Shown here: in pieces, positions 54,997 through 63,196 of the stretch
Numbering within the stretch: position 1 is the first letter of the stretch
How the letters are laid out: each line of letters starts with the position of its first letter
Assembly: GCA_030149525.1 (NCBI GenBank)
Contig: JASBRJ010000290.1
Location: 1 to 64,000 of the forward strand
DNA from: a bacterium
GTDB taxonomy: Bacteria; Vulcanimicrobiota; Xenobia; Xenobiales; JADMJV01
DNA length: 64,000 nt
Direction of reading: 5' to 3'
Made by a program: the position numbers and the translations under genes
Notes under the pieces: model-generated
Told to the model about the DNA's origin: nothing
What the model saw: only the letters and a program-made list of their open reading frames with translations
The model's database searches: none

Positions 54997-55758
54997 TCAG
55001 GCCGCCCTGAGATGGGCCAGCTGTTCCAACTGGGTCACTCGCAGCTGCATCTTTCCGTAAATCTTGAGGTCCGTCTGGGCGGCCAAGTCGAGATAGTTTT
55101 CTCTTGTATCCTTCACATATCTCTCCATTTTCCCGTTGGGCGGAAGAAGGTGAAGGTCGCTGATATTGTCCATTCGGTCGGCGAGCTTGATCATCCGCAC
55201 TTCCTTGGGTGAACGCTCGATGCGAGCAGCTTGATAGGCGTTTCGTTCTTCTTTTGAGTTGAAGTTTGGGGAAGAGGGCTTGGTCAACCAGTCAACATAC
55301 TCGGCGGTCTTCTTGCCGAAGGTGGCTTCAATATCTTGGATTGTCGTGGGGGTGTCTTCCACTACGTCATGAAGCAAGGCGGCCTGGAGAACTTCAGGCT
55401 GAGTCACGCCACACTCTGCAATGAGGAAGGCGCAAACACGGGCAGGATGGTGGATGTAGGGTGTTCCGTCTTGTCGGGTGTCTCGGGCGTGGGCGGCTTC
55501 GGCCACTTCGTAGGCTTTCTTGACGGCTTCCGTGACTTCCGGGGACGCTTTACTTTTGAGCAGTTTCTCGATGTGGGAGAAGTTGGTTGTGGGGAGTTCC
55601 GTGGGAAGCTTTTGACGGATTCGGGCCAGTTGCCACTTCGAATCGAGCTCTGAGGCTCGGCCTGAGGGAATGTAGGCGTCGCCGGCGTTCGGCTGCTTGG
55701 AAGTATGGCGCGGTAGCACGGATGCGAGGACTGGTCCGCGAGCAGAGTTGATGAGCAT
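54997..55758 (-). CDS. HD-domain protein related to RelA/SpoT hydrolase (small alarmone hydrolase-like), 253 aa
   Basis: Residues about 70-235 match the ppGpp-hydrolase HD fold: AAHARDTRQDGTPYIHHPARV (His ligand), LQAALLHDVVEDTPTT (HD) and VRMIKLADRMDNISDL. No synthetase or TGS domain follows, so it would only degrade (p)ppGpp or a related nucleotide; the ED and metal residues for hydrolysis seem present. About 60 residues of low-complexity sequence precede the domain. ATG 55758 is preferred over 55812, whose 18 extra residues are Pro-rich. No signal peptide. Confidence 0.88.
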   Translation of the reverse strand: MLINSARGPVLASVLPRHTSKQPNAGDAYIPSGRASELDSKWQLARIRQKLPTELPTTNFSHIEKLLKSKASPEVTEAVKKAYEVAEAAHARDTRQDGTPYIHHPARVCAFLIAECGVTQPEVLQAALLHDVVEDTPTTIQDIEATFGKKTAEYVDWLTKPSSPNFNSKEERNAYQAARIERSPKEVRMIKLADRMDNISDLHLLPPNGKMERYVKDTRENYLDLAAQTDLKIYGKMQLRVTQLEQLAHLRAA

Positions 55759-55880
55759 TCTCTGAGGATAGCTTGGGGGGCTTAAAAGAAACTTATTGGG
55801 CCAAGGCACCACAAGAAATCGGTAGGCTCGCCCAAATCCCCCTGACAGCTTTTGTCAGCCACCTCTGACAAGCTCAGGGC

Positions 55881-56390
55881 ATGACAAAATTACTCAAGTT
55901 TTTAACGGCACTTTGCTTTGGTTTTCTCTGCGGTTTCTGCATCTACTTTGATCTGGCGATGATCTTTGTTCGAGAGCCGTCGGCTCTGTTCGTCTTCACG
56001 ACCTTTTTTGGAGGGTGGGCTCTCACCACACGTTGGATGGTCAGGGGCGCGGATAAAATTTCTACAGTGGTGAGCCGCGGCTTTCTCCTCAGCGCCATCG
56101 CTTTCTTCAGCCTCACTCCGGCCGTCTCCATTTTTGCCGCCAAGCACGTTGATGTTTCCGGCTCCGGGGCCGAGACGGCAGGCAGTTTGATAGGAGGCGG
56201 CCTGGCTGGTGGAATGGGAATTGCGCTGTCTTTGACTCTCACGTTTTTATCTCTTGTGGGGTTCGCTCTGGTCAAGCTGTTCGCTCGAGAAAGTGGGGCA
56301 GGCCAGGCGATGATGGAGTGTCCGGCTTGTGCCGAGTCGATTCGGGTGGGGGCAAAGAAGTGTCGGTTTTGCGGGGAGATCGTGCCTTGA
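55881..56390 (+). CDS. membrane protein with C-terminal zinc ribbon, 169 aa
   Basis: Four hydrophobic helices (LTALCFGFLCGFCIYF, LFVFTTFFGGWALTT, GFLLSAIAFFSLTPAVSIF, a Gly-rich LIGGGLAGGMGIALSLTLTF segment) are followed by a compact zinc ribbon, CPAC-x10-CRFCG, at the cytoplasmic C-terminus. This layout is common among uncharacterised bacterial membrane proteins. It starts 68 bases past the alarmone-hydrolase end region in divergent orientation and is followed by repeat module B, whose hairpin could serve as its terminator. Confidence 0.8.
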   Translation: MTKLLKFLTALCFGFLCGFCIYFDLAMIFVREPSALFVFTTFFGGWALTTRWMVRGADKISTVVSRGFLLSAIAFFSLTPAVSIFAAKHVDVSGSGAETAGSLIGGGLAGGMGIALSLTLTFLSLVGFALVKLFARESGAGQAMMECPACAESIRVGAKKCRFCGEIVP

Positions 56391-56410
56391 TACTGAACTG
56401 TTGGAGATCC

Positions 56411-56530
56411 GTCAAGTCTGTTCATACGCGGGCAACACATTCTTTTCAAACCGTTAACAAAAGTCGTGTCCGAAGCTTGCTGAGAGGGGTATAAAGACAA
56501 TTGAAGGCGCCGAAACAGGCGCCATTTTTG
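56411..56530 (+). repeat. 120-nt intergenic module, copy B
   Basis: Gap-free partner of 54761-54880. It begins 20 nt after the zinc-ribbon gene stop and ends in a GC hairpin with T-tract, followed after 22 nt by a GGATCA dyad pair. So each copy is coupled to a dyad pair, but of different arm type. Confidence 0.8.
56506..56529 (+). terminator. terminator-like hairpin ending module B
   Basis: GGCGCC-GAAACA-GGCGCC followed by ATTTTT. It may terminate the zinc-ribbon gene, 115 nt upstream. Confidence 0.75.
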
Positions 56531-56552
56531 TTTGGAGACTTTGACGGGGGGC

Positions 56553-56601
56553 GGATCACAGTCCGACACTGATACTGGATCAAACTCCAAAACTGATCCA
56601 G
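56553..56601. repeat. 49-nt twin-dyad element, copy 1 (GGATCA/TGATCC)
   Basis: GGATCA-N11-TGATAC, one base, GGATCA-N11-TGATCC, then AG. Centres are CAGTCCGACAC and AACTCCAAAAC. Arms are perfect apart from one base in the first dyad. It lies 32 nt upstream of the SNF2 gene. Confidence 0.92.
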
Positions 56602-56633
56602 GTTCCCGAGCAGACAAGTAGAAGCTCCGGTTT

Positions 56634-59255
56634 ATGAAGCTCGCCGAGCGCCAAGCTACCTCAACCAAAGCCCGTCTCACGCCGGACCAAACTCTGGTCT
56701 TCGAAGCGTCTTCCCCAGATTGGAGAGCAGCCTGGTTCCGTCTGGCCGCCGACAAACGCGTCCACCACGACCCCGTCCTCAACTACTGGAAAGAACTCTC
56801 GTCACGCTTTCTCACCCGCCTCTGCCACATTCCACCTCAAACCGATGAGTTCCAGGTCGAGCCCCTCACACCGGCAGAGCGAGACACTCTCGTCCTCTCC
56901 GCGCCTCCCATGGAAGGCGGCGAGTACCTCTCATCCGACGCTCTGGAAAAGCTTTGGAACGACCTTTCCGACTGGTGTCGTGTAGAGATCCAGCAGTTGG
57001 GCAGCCTCACATCGTTTCTGCAGCATCACGCCCCCAAGTGGCACCAGGTGGGCAGAGTCTGCTTTCATCTGGCCGAAAATAAACAGGACCCGGATCGCCC
57101 CTTCGCCTTTATGGCCACTTACACCATGGGTTTCAGCAAGAGCGGTCGCCTCAGATATCTCCCTCTCAGCAAGGCCTTAGAGCAATACGCCGGGGCACGA
57201 AACAAAGAAGCGCTGGTCAAGCTGCTCACTCCCGTCAATCAGGCGGCCAAGCGATTGGATTGGGTGGACGATCTCGTCACTTCCGGCGGCATCTATCGAG
57301 CCACCGCCTGGACCATCGAGCGGGCCTATACCCTTCTTCAATCCGCCTCCGAGATCGAGGAGAGCGGTCTCACCATCAAACTGCCTAACTGGTGGAAGAA
57401 ACGGCCTCGACCGACCGTTTCCGTGACCATCGGCGAACAGAAAGGGGGAGTAGGTTTAGACGCCCTTCTCGACTTCAAAGTGGAAGTGGCCCTGGGCGGC
57501 GACGGGCTCACCGACGAGGAGTTGCGGGCGCTTCTCAGCGGCCCCGACGGACTTGTCTTTTTGAAGGGCCAGTGGGTGGAGGTTGATCGGGAGCGGATTC
57601 GCCAGGCCATGGAGCACTGGCAGAAGCTTGAAAGGCGAGGGGAGGTCTCGTTCATCGAGGGGATGCGACTTCTTGCCGACGCCTCGTCTGATCTCAAAGA
57701 GGGGAGCGATGAGGAGCAAAGAGCCTGGACTGTTTTGCAGGCAGGGTCGGCTTTTCGGGACATTCTCGACGGCTTGCGGAACCCCGCCACTCTCGCCTCG
57801 GCAAAGATAACAGAAGATCTCAAAGCCACTCTGCGACCCTACCAGAAAACAGGGCTCAACTGGCTGGCCTTTCTCACCAATCTCGGCCTGGGTGCCTGTC
57901 TTGCCGACGACATGGGTCTAGGAAAGACGATTCAGGTCCTGGCTCTGCTCCTCAATCGCCGAAGGCAGGCTCCGGGAGCGCCCTCTGTTTTGGTCGTCCC
58001 CGCCTCACTTCTTGCTAACTGGAAAGCCGAAGCGGCAAGATTCGCCCCGGCTCTCCAAATCGTCATCGCCCATCCCTCGGAAATGCGTCGAGAGGAACTG
58101 TCGGAACTGGGTGATCATCTCGGGCCTGTGGACCTCGTTATTACCACGTATTCCATGGTTTTTCGCGAGGAGTGGTTTCAGCAATACCCTTGGGACCTTG
58201 CGCTCTTAGACGAGGCTCAGGCCATCAAAAACCCCGCCTCCCGCCAGACAAAAGCCGTCAAGAAGCTTCAAGCCCGAGCCCGGGTGGCGCTTACCGGAAC
58301 ACCGGTTGAGAATCGTCTCGGTGATCTCTGGTCTCTCTTCGATTTTCTTAATCCCGGGCTTCTGGGCTCGAGTAAAGTCTTCAAGGAGTTCGTCAAAGGT
58401 CTTCAGGGCCGAGCCGACAACCAGTTCGCGCCGCTCCGGAAACTCGTGGGCCCCTACATCCTCCGTCGTCTCAAGACCGATCCCAAGGTGGTCTCCGATC
58501 TCCCCGACAAAATCGAGATCAAGAGCTACTGTAGCCTGACCAAAGCTCAAGTCACCCTCTATCAGAAGACGCTTGAGAAGATGAAGCAGAGCCTAGAGGC
58601 TTCCGACGGAATGGCCCGGCGGGGAATTGTGGTGCAGTCGCTCATGCGTCTCAAGCAGGTTTGCAATCATCCCGCTCAGATCAGCGGCATGGGTGAGTAT
58701 GAGCCTTCCAAAAGCGGTAAGTTTCAAAGACTCCAGGAGATTTGCAGCGAGATCGCCGAGCGTCAGGAGCGGGTTCTTGTCTTCACTCAGTTCCGGGAAA
58801 TCATCGACGGCTTGTCGGAGTATCTCACGGAAATTTTTGGTCGAACGGGGTTGGTTCTCCACGGAGGAACGAGCGTAAAGAAGAGAGGGCAACTGGTGGA
58901 ACAGTTTCAACAAGCCGACGGTCCGCCGTTCTTCATCCTCTCTCTCAAAGCCGGGGGAACCGGTCTCAACCTCACCAGAGCCTCCCATGTCATCCATTTT
59001 GATCGCTGGTGGAATCCGGCGGTGGAGAACCAAGCCACCGACCGGGCTTTTCGTATCGGTCAGAAGAAGAACGTGGTGGTTCATAAGTTCGTCACTCAGG
59101 GCACTCTGGAGGAGCGGATCGATGAGATGATCGCCCAGAAACAGAAGCTTGCCGATGAGATTCTCTCCGGCGAATCCGAAGTCAATCTCACCGAACTCAC
59201 CGACGATGAGATTATGGAGTTGGTGCAACTCGACGTGAATCGGTCCAAGGTGTAG
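56634..59255 (+). CDS. SNF2-family DEAD/DEAH-like helicase, 873 aa
   Basis: Double-stranded-DNA translocase of the Swi2/Snf2 group. An N-terminal SNF2-associated region (about 1-370) precedes the ATPase core: GACLADDMGLGKTIQVLALL (motif I), VLVVPASLLANWKAE (Ia), LALLDEAQAIKN (motif II), VALTGTPVENRL (III), VLVFTQFREIIDGLSEYL (IV), ILSLKAGGTGLNLTRASHV (V) and NQATDRAFRIGQKKNVVVHK (VI). All motifs look intact. It is followed by a SWIM-finger gene after six bases, a pairing known in many bacteria. The function is presumed DNA repair or chromatin-like remodelling; the substrate is not known. Confidence 0.95.
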   Translation: MKLAERQATSTKARLTPDQTLVFEASSPDWRAAWFRLAADKRVHHDPVLNYWKELSSRFLTRLCHIPPQTDEFQVEPLTPAERDTLVLSAPPMEGGEYLSSDALEKLWNDLSDWCRVEIQQLGSLTSFLQHHAPKWHQVGRVCFHLAENKQDPDRPFAFMATYTMGFSKSGRLRYLPLSKALEQYAGARNKEALVKLLTPVNQAAKRLDWVDDLVTSGGIYRATAWTIERAYTLLQSASEIEESGLTIKLPNWWKKRPRPTVSVTIGEQKGGVGLDALLDFKVEVALGGDGLTDEELRALLSGPDGLVFLKGQWVEVDRERIRQAMEHWQKLERRGEVSFIEGMRLLADASSDLKEGSDEEQRAWTVLQAGSAFRDILDGLRNPATLASAKITEDLKATLRPYQKTGLNWLAFLTNLGLGACLADDMGLGKTIQVLALLLNRRRQAPGAPSVLVVPASLLANWKAEAARFAPALQIVIAHPSEMRREELSELGDHLGPVDLVITTYSMVFREEWFQQYPWDLALLDEAQAIKNPASRQTKAVKKLQARARVALTGTPVENRLGDLWSLFDFLNPGLLGSSKVFKEFVKGLQGRADNQFAPLRKLVGPYILRRLKTDPKVVSDLPDKIEIKSYCSLTKAQVTLYQKTLEKMKQSLEASDGMARRGIVVQSLMRLKQVCNHPAQISGMGEYEPSKSGKFQRLQEICSEIAERQERVLVFTQFREIIDGLSEYLTEIFGRTGLVLHGGTSVKKRGQLVEQFQQADGPPFFILSLKAGGTGLNLTRASHVIHFDRWWNPAVENQATDRAFRIGQKKNVVVHKFVTQGTLEERIDEMIAQKQKLADEILSGESEVNLTELTDDEIMELVQLDVNRSKV

Positions 59256-59261
59256 GGCAGT

Positions 59262-60164
59262 ATGGCTTACTGGAGTGATTATAGTTACGTCTCGGCGGCG
59301 GAGAAGAAAGCCATCGCCAAGCGGGCCATCGATAAGCGGAAAAAAGGCGGTCTTCAGCCTCAGCCTGTGGTCATAACGGGGCGGGGGATTGCCAAGAGCT
59401 TCTGGGGCAAAGGTTGGTGCGATCACCTGGAGTCTTTCTCCGACTATTCCAACCGTTTACCTCGCGGGCGGACCTATGCTCGAAACGGTTCTGTGTGTCA
59501 TCTGGAAGTGGGGGCGGGGGTTGTTAAAGCGTTGGTGGCAGGGTCTTCCTTGTATGAAGTAGATGTGAAGATTGAGCCGCTTGCGGATGAGGCATGGGAG
59601 AAAGTTAAGAGCGACTGCTCCGGTCAGATAGGCACTCTCGTCGAGCTTCTCATGGGGAAGATTTCCGAAGAGGTCATGAGCATCGTCTCCGATCGTCACA
59701 CCGGATTGTTTCCCAAACCCAAAGAGATCCGTTTTGATTGTGATTGTCCTGACGGGGCCAGGATGTGTAAGCATATCGCGGCTGTGCTTTACGGGGTGGG
59801 GAGTCGGCTTGATGAAAGTCCTGAGCTTCTCTTTGTCTTGCGCGGAGTGGATGCCGAAGAGTTGATCAAGGTAGAGTTCAGCCAGACGGTGGAGCGTGGT
59901 GAGGATGATCTGCCGGATGAGGTGTTGTCCGACATCTTCGGGATCGATCTGGAGTTTGACCTGGACAGAGTTCTACGGGAGACGAGGATCGAGTTGACCA
60001 GTGGTCGAGATGTGGCGGAGTTGCGCGGGCGGCTGGGGTTGTCTCTTGAGGAGTTTGCTGCTCGGGTGGGTTATGCCGAGAGTACCTGTAGGCGGTGGGA
60101 GGCTTCTCAGGAGTTAAAGATTGGGAAGAAGGCGCGTGGAGTTTTAGAGGGCTTGTTGGAGTGA
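59262..60164 (+). CDS. SWIM zinc-finger protein with C-terminal HTH, 300 aa
   Basis: The N-terminus is AYWSDYSYVSAAEKK and GKGWCDHLESFSDYSNRLPRG, typical of SNF2-associated SWIM proteins. The SWIM finger is CDC-x6-CKH (FDCDCPDGARMCKH). The last 55 residues form an XRE-like helix-turn-helix (LRGRLGLSLEEFAARVGYAE, STCRRWEASQ), an addition not usual for the family, suggesting direct sequence recognition. ATG 59262 is six bases after the helicase stop, so expression is coupled. Presumed to target or regulate the helicase on DNA. Confidence 0.9.
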   Translation: MAYWSDYSYVSAAEKKAIAKRAIDKRKKGGLQPQPVVITGRGIAKSFWGKGWCDHLESFSDYSNRLPRGRTYARNGSVCHLEVGAGVVKALVAGSSLYEVDVKIEPLADEAWEKVKSDCSGQIGTLVELLMGKISEEVMSIVSDRHTGLFPKPKEIRFDCDCPDGARMCKHIAAVLYGVGSRLDESPELLFVLRGVDAEELIKVEFSQTVERGEDDLPDEVLSDIFGIDLEFDLDRVLRETRIELTSGRDVAELRGRLGLSLEEFAARVGYAESTCRRWEASQELKIGKKARGVLEGLLE

Positions 60165-60184
60165 TTTGGAAAGAGGAGGCCGTT

Positions 60185-60619
60185 ATGGACGAAGCTAAAC
60201 TCATTCACAAGCTCAAACTTCTTGAGGCTCTCTATGCCGGGGCCGCCACCGAGGGAGAGAAAGTGGCCGCCGGTCTGGCCAAGGAGCGCATCCTCAAACT
60301 CTTGGAGGAGGCTCAAGAGCACGACCCGCCCATCGAGTACCGATTTTCCATGAACGACAGTTGGTCTCGAAAGCTCCTTGTAGCGCTCATGAGACGTTAC
60401 GGCATCAAACCCTATCGATACAAGGGCCAGCGTTACACAACAGTTATGGCTCGCGTGCCCAAGAGCTTCGTAGACGGAACCCTCTGGCCCCAGTATGAAG
60501 CGTACTCAGGGATGCTCAGGGATTTCTTGTCGGAGGTCACCGACCGGGTGATCAAAGAAGCGTTGGACGAGAACTCCGATGAGGCTGATGTGGTGGAAGA
60601 GCCTAAGCTACTGGGATGA
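60185..60619 (+). CDS. small DUF2786-like protein, 144 aa
   Basis: The N-terminal helical segment (LIHKLKLLEALYAGAATEGE, AAGLAKERILKLLEEAQ) resembles the DUF2786 region. The centre RKLLVALMRRYGIKPYRYKG and RYTTVMARVPKSFVDGTLWP is strongly conserved-looking, followed by an acidic tail. GGAGG lies eight bases upstream of ATG 60185; the frame is open further upstream but overlaps the SWIM gene. Third gene of the SNF2-SWIM operon. Function unknown. Confidence 0.75.
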   Translation: MDEAKLIHKLKLLEALYAGAATEGEKVAAGLAKERILKLLEEAQEHDPPIEYRFSMNDSWSRKLLVALMRRYGIKPYRYKGQRYTTVMARVPKSFVDGTLWPQYEAYSGMLRDFLSEVTDRVIKEALDENSDEADVVEEPKLLG

Positions 60620-60738
60620 ATTTGATTGATTTTGAAGAGGAGACGAGTTGGCTCGGTTGAGTGGGATAGGCGCCGAGTTCAAAATTCGTAATAGAACGAT
60701 CATTTCTCAGCAATAATTTGTCCAGGGATCGCTTGCGC

Positions 60739-60768
60739 TTGGAGCCTTTTTGTTTTGGGGGCTATAAT
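60739..60768 (+). promoter_or_regulatory. probable promoter before the 60935 gene
   Basis: TATAAT (60763-60768) matches the consensus exactly; TTGGAG (60739-60744) is 4 of 6 to the -35, 18 bases away. Transcription would begin near 60775. Confidence 0.5.
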
Positions 60769-60776
60769 GGGGGCGT

Positions 60777-60825
60777 GGATCATTGTTGGACACTGATCCT
60801 GGATCAGAGTCTGAGTGTGATCCAG
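60777..60825. repeat. 49-nt twin-dyad element, copy 2 (GGATCA/TGATCC)
   Basis: GGATCA-N11-TGATCC, one base, GGATCA-N11-TGATCC, then AG. Both dyads have perfect arms. Centres TTGTTGGACAC and GAGTCTGAGTG differ strongly from copy 1, so arms are conserved more than centres. The first centre shares TTGTTGGA with a GTCTC dyad at 63001. Confidence 0.93.
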
Positions 60826-60934
60826 GGATTGTCCTCGCCGGCATTCTTCGTGATGAGAAGCAGTTTACAGAATGTTTTCATAAAGTTTTCCGGTTCTTAA
60901 AGCCTTGTACAGTTGGTGGGGCTTAGGCTGAGAG

Positions 60935-62098
60935 ATGTCGTCGGAAGAGACGTCTACTCCAATCTGGACTACTGCTATGAAAATCACAAAGAATCAATTT
61001 GCCTTCCCTATTCTGATGGAGAAGCTCCCGCTCAGAACACCTGATGACAAGGATGTCGCTACATTGAGCGCGGATGTTGCCGTCGGCTCTCTCGCTTTCG
61101 ATTGCGAGAAGCGTACAATTACCTCTTATGAAGAGGCTACTCTGGCTGAAACCAATGCCGATGAGGAGAGCCCAAAGCTAATGGCGGACGGGCTCGTCGC
61201 TTACTCCACTGATGCCCACGGACATCCCACACTCTACGTTCGTCGCGAAGGCAAGTGTGCCCGAGCGATTGCTCCGGAATTAGAGGTGACCAGTCACATC
61301 GTCAGCCCCGATGGAAAGACGCTTGTCTTCACCGACAAGAATGGCTGGGTTCGTCAATGGAATGATGAAGACGGGCTAACAAAGCCGATCTTCAAAGTCT
61401 CGCGAAAATCTGAGCTACTCGGCTTCGACCAGGAGGGTGATTCTCTGCTACTGTCCACTGAAACGAGGAGCCATTTCAAGGTTCATTCCTATGAACTTGC
61501 CGACAACTCTTGGAGTCTTTTGTTTCAAGACCACAACAAGCCGGACGTTATGAAATACTCGGCGGCCATGGCGCCTGGTGGGAATTCGTTTTCAGTTTTA
61601 AGGGACCATTTTCTCACTACCGTATGCCTCGAGAGTGGAAGTTTGAAGGGAGCCGTGCTCCGTCATTCACCGAGCTCCAACCACCAGTGGGCACCGCGAA
61701 TCCTGACGGCTCTCGATGATCGCTTTCTGGTGCTGGGGAGAGAATACGGTATGGAACTTAATGAGATGGATGAAGAGCGCCGCGATAGTGAAGATCTGGA
61801 CCTTCTCGAAGTTGAGTGCAACGATGACGGAGAATACTACGACAAAGAGTGGTGGCCTCTCAGCATACCCGTCATGGCTTTTACTGTCTTTGATACGGAG
61901 ACAAACAAAAGCTGCTATACCGACTGGATGCCAAGAGTCGGTAGCGTTCAGGCTATCGGTGGCGCCTTTCCGGAAGGGGGCGCTTTCAGCTCGGACTTCC
62001 CTGAGACAACTCCTGAGCACAAGGCTTGGCTGCAAAGGGCGGATGAGCTTCAGAGGGTGCCTCGGAGAGAATTGAGTCGTTTGCCACGGTGGTTTTGA
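60935..62098 (+). CDS. hypothetical propeller-like protein, 387 aa
   Basis: Soluble, no signal peptide, with repeated strand-turn motifs reminiscent of PD40 blades (HIVSPDGKTLVFTDKNGWVR, LLGFDQEGDSLLLSTETRSH, APRILTALDDRFLVLGREYG). No family recognised. The C-terminal half is acidic (MDEERRDSEDLDLLEVECND). ATG 60935 has TGAGAG just upstream; ATG 60977 is a later alternative. The promoter and twin-dyad element lie in the 315-nt leader. It ends 83 nt from the convergent secreted protein. Confidence 0.75.
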   Translation: MSSEETSTPIWTTAMKITKNQFAFPILMEKLPLRTPDDKDVATLSADVAVGSLAFDCEKRTITSYEEATLAETNADEESPKLMADGLVAYSTDAHGHPTLYVRREGKCARAIAPELEVTSHIVSPDGKTLVFTDKNGWVRQWNDEDGLTKPIFKVSRKSELLGFDQEGDSLLLSTETRSHFKVHSYELADNSWSLLFQDHNKPDVMKYSAAMAPGGNSFSVLRDHFLTTVCLESGSLKGAVLRHSPSSNHQWAPRILTALDDRFLVLGREYGMELNEMDEERRDSEDLDLLEVECNDDGEYYDKEWWPLSIPVMAFTVFDTETNKSCYTDWMPRVGSVQAIGGAFPEGGAFSSDFPETTPEHKAWLQRADELQRVPRRELSRLPRWF

Positions 62099-62181
62099 AG
62101 AGAACTCTTTCAGTACAATCGTCGACATGCTGTGACACACCACAGCGCTTGAGCCTCGGGCAGCTTTCATGGTTAGGTGCA

Positions 62182-62949
62182 CTACGGCCAGATCGGCTTA
62201 ATGTAACGTTTATTCGATCTGACGAAGAACATCGGTCGCGGCGAATAATCTCGTGGTTTGGACCGCTCCACGCGAGTGGTGACCAACATCCACGGCTCAC
62301 CGTCGGAACCTTCTAGCACGATGGTGCCTCGGTTGCCGTGGAGAGCGCGAAGCCAGGTTCCTGCAGGGACTGCAGTCACGACAGGCCAGGTGTCTGGGGT
62401 GGTCGTCGGCCAAGGGTCTACGACGCTCCCCAAGCTCTCGGGGAAGTCGGGGTGAAGGCGCCCGTTGAGACCTGCGGGGTCGGGGTCGACGACTTCCCAG
62501 ATCTGATGGATTTCGTCGTTGTAGTTGCCTTTGCTGTCGGGCTTGGGGAACGGATTGTGGACCGGTTTGAGGAACTTGTTCGAGGCTCTAACAAGGTAGG
62601 AGGTGCCGTGGTCGCCTACCACCTCTACTTCAAACCAGGGACGGTTTCGGTCATCCTTCACCATCTTATTTCCGGAGAGTTCCGTCCCTTTGGGAAAGCG
62701 TCTGACCACGGGAAGCTCGAGGATGTTGGCTCCAACAGGTGGTTCCGCCCTATCGTATTTGTCCACTGGGCACTTGCGAGCGTTCAGACCCGCAGGAGCA
62801 GGGTCGACAACCATCCAGAAACGGTGGATATCCGGGTTGCTAAAATCTCCACGCGCATCGGGGGAAGGAAGATCGTCGAACTGGTATCGGTCTGCTGAGG
62901 CCAGGCCGGGTAGGAGGAAGAGCAGCAGGATGAGGACGCGGTAAGACAT
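62182..62949 (-). CDS. secreted protein with two tandem SH3-like repeats, 255 aa
   Basis: Signal peptide SYRVLILLLFLLPGLASA, then an internal duplication of about 110 residues: PSPDARGDFSNPDIHRFWMV and VDPAPAGLNARKCPVDKY in the first half match PKPDSKGNYNDEIHQIWEV and VDPDPAGLNGRLHPDFPE in the second, and the ends YLVRASNKFLKPV and FFVRSNKRYIKPI also match. The pattern (V-D-P-x-P-A-G-L-N-x-R) resembles bacterial SH3-like secreted domains. ATG 62949 gives an intact signal peptide. The frame stays open upstream for 118 codons only because the 51-bp repeat there is divisible by three. Confidence 0.82.
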   Translation of the reverse strand: MSYRVLILLLFLLPGLASADRYQFDDLPSPDARGDFSNPDIHRFWMVVDPAPAGLNARKCPVDKYDRAEPPVGANILELPVVRRFPKGTELSGNKMVKDDRNRPWFEVEVVGDHGTSYLVRASNKFLKPVHNPFPKPDSKGNYNDEIHQIWEVVDPDPAGLNGRLHPDFPESLGSVVDPWPTTTPDTWPVVTAVPAGTWLRALHGNRGTIVLEGSDGEPWMLVTTRVERSKPRDYSPRPMFFVRSNKRYIKPIWP

Positions 62950-63000
62950 ATTGTTGTTTTCCGGGTTGGGTTGTTTAGCCCTTTGGGGTTTTGCGGGGTT

Positions 63001-63149
63001 GTCTCGTTGTTGGAGTGTGAGACTGTCTCGTGGTTGGATAGGGAGACGGGGTTGAAGGGTGGTGCTTGCTAGGGTGTCTCGTGGTTGGAAGGGGAGACGG
63101 GTTTGGAGGTTGGTGCTGGCTAGGGTGTCTCGTGGTTGGATGGGGAGAC
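63001..63149. repeat. GTCTC dyads, four copies, partly as a 51-bp tandem repeat
   Basis: Dyads GTCTC-N13-GAGAC, all 23 nt, at 63001-63023, 63025-63047, 63076-63098 and 63127-63149. The first two are one base apart, exactly as at 54893-54939. The last three are spaced 51 bases and embedded in near-identical 51-bp units (63025-63075, 63076-63126, partial third). Centres are TTGTTGGAGTG or TGGTTGGAnGG. The region is the leader of the secreted-protein gene. Confidence 0.92.
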
Positions 63150-63196
63150 AGTTTGTAAGCGGGCTCCGGTGAGGCTGACGTGCAGCCGGAACTCTT

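Larger units (their letters stand above)
60620..60934. other. 315-nt intergenic region with promoter and twin-dyad repeat
   Basis: No gene-quality frame. It holds a T-tract segment (60749-60757) resembling the end of module B, a consensus -10 (60763-60768) and the second GGATCA twin dyad. A 60-codon frame at 60718-60900 is a by-product of the repeat. The +1 predicted from the -10 falls at the first base of the dyad, so the dyads would open the transcript of the downstream gene. Confidence 0.55.

Noticed and set aside
54761-56530. Composite transposon bounded by the two 120-nt modules
   Set aside because: The modules are in direct orientation, carry no transposase or terminal inverted repeats, and show no target duplication.
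60718-60900. 60-codon frame across the second twin dyad
   Set aside because: It consists mostly of promoter and repeat sequence; the three element copies do translate alike, but that follows from their nucleotide identity.
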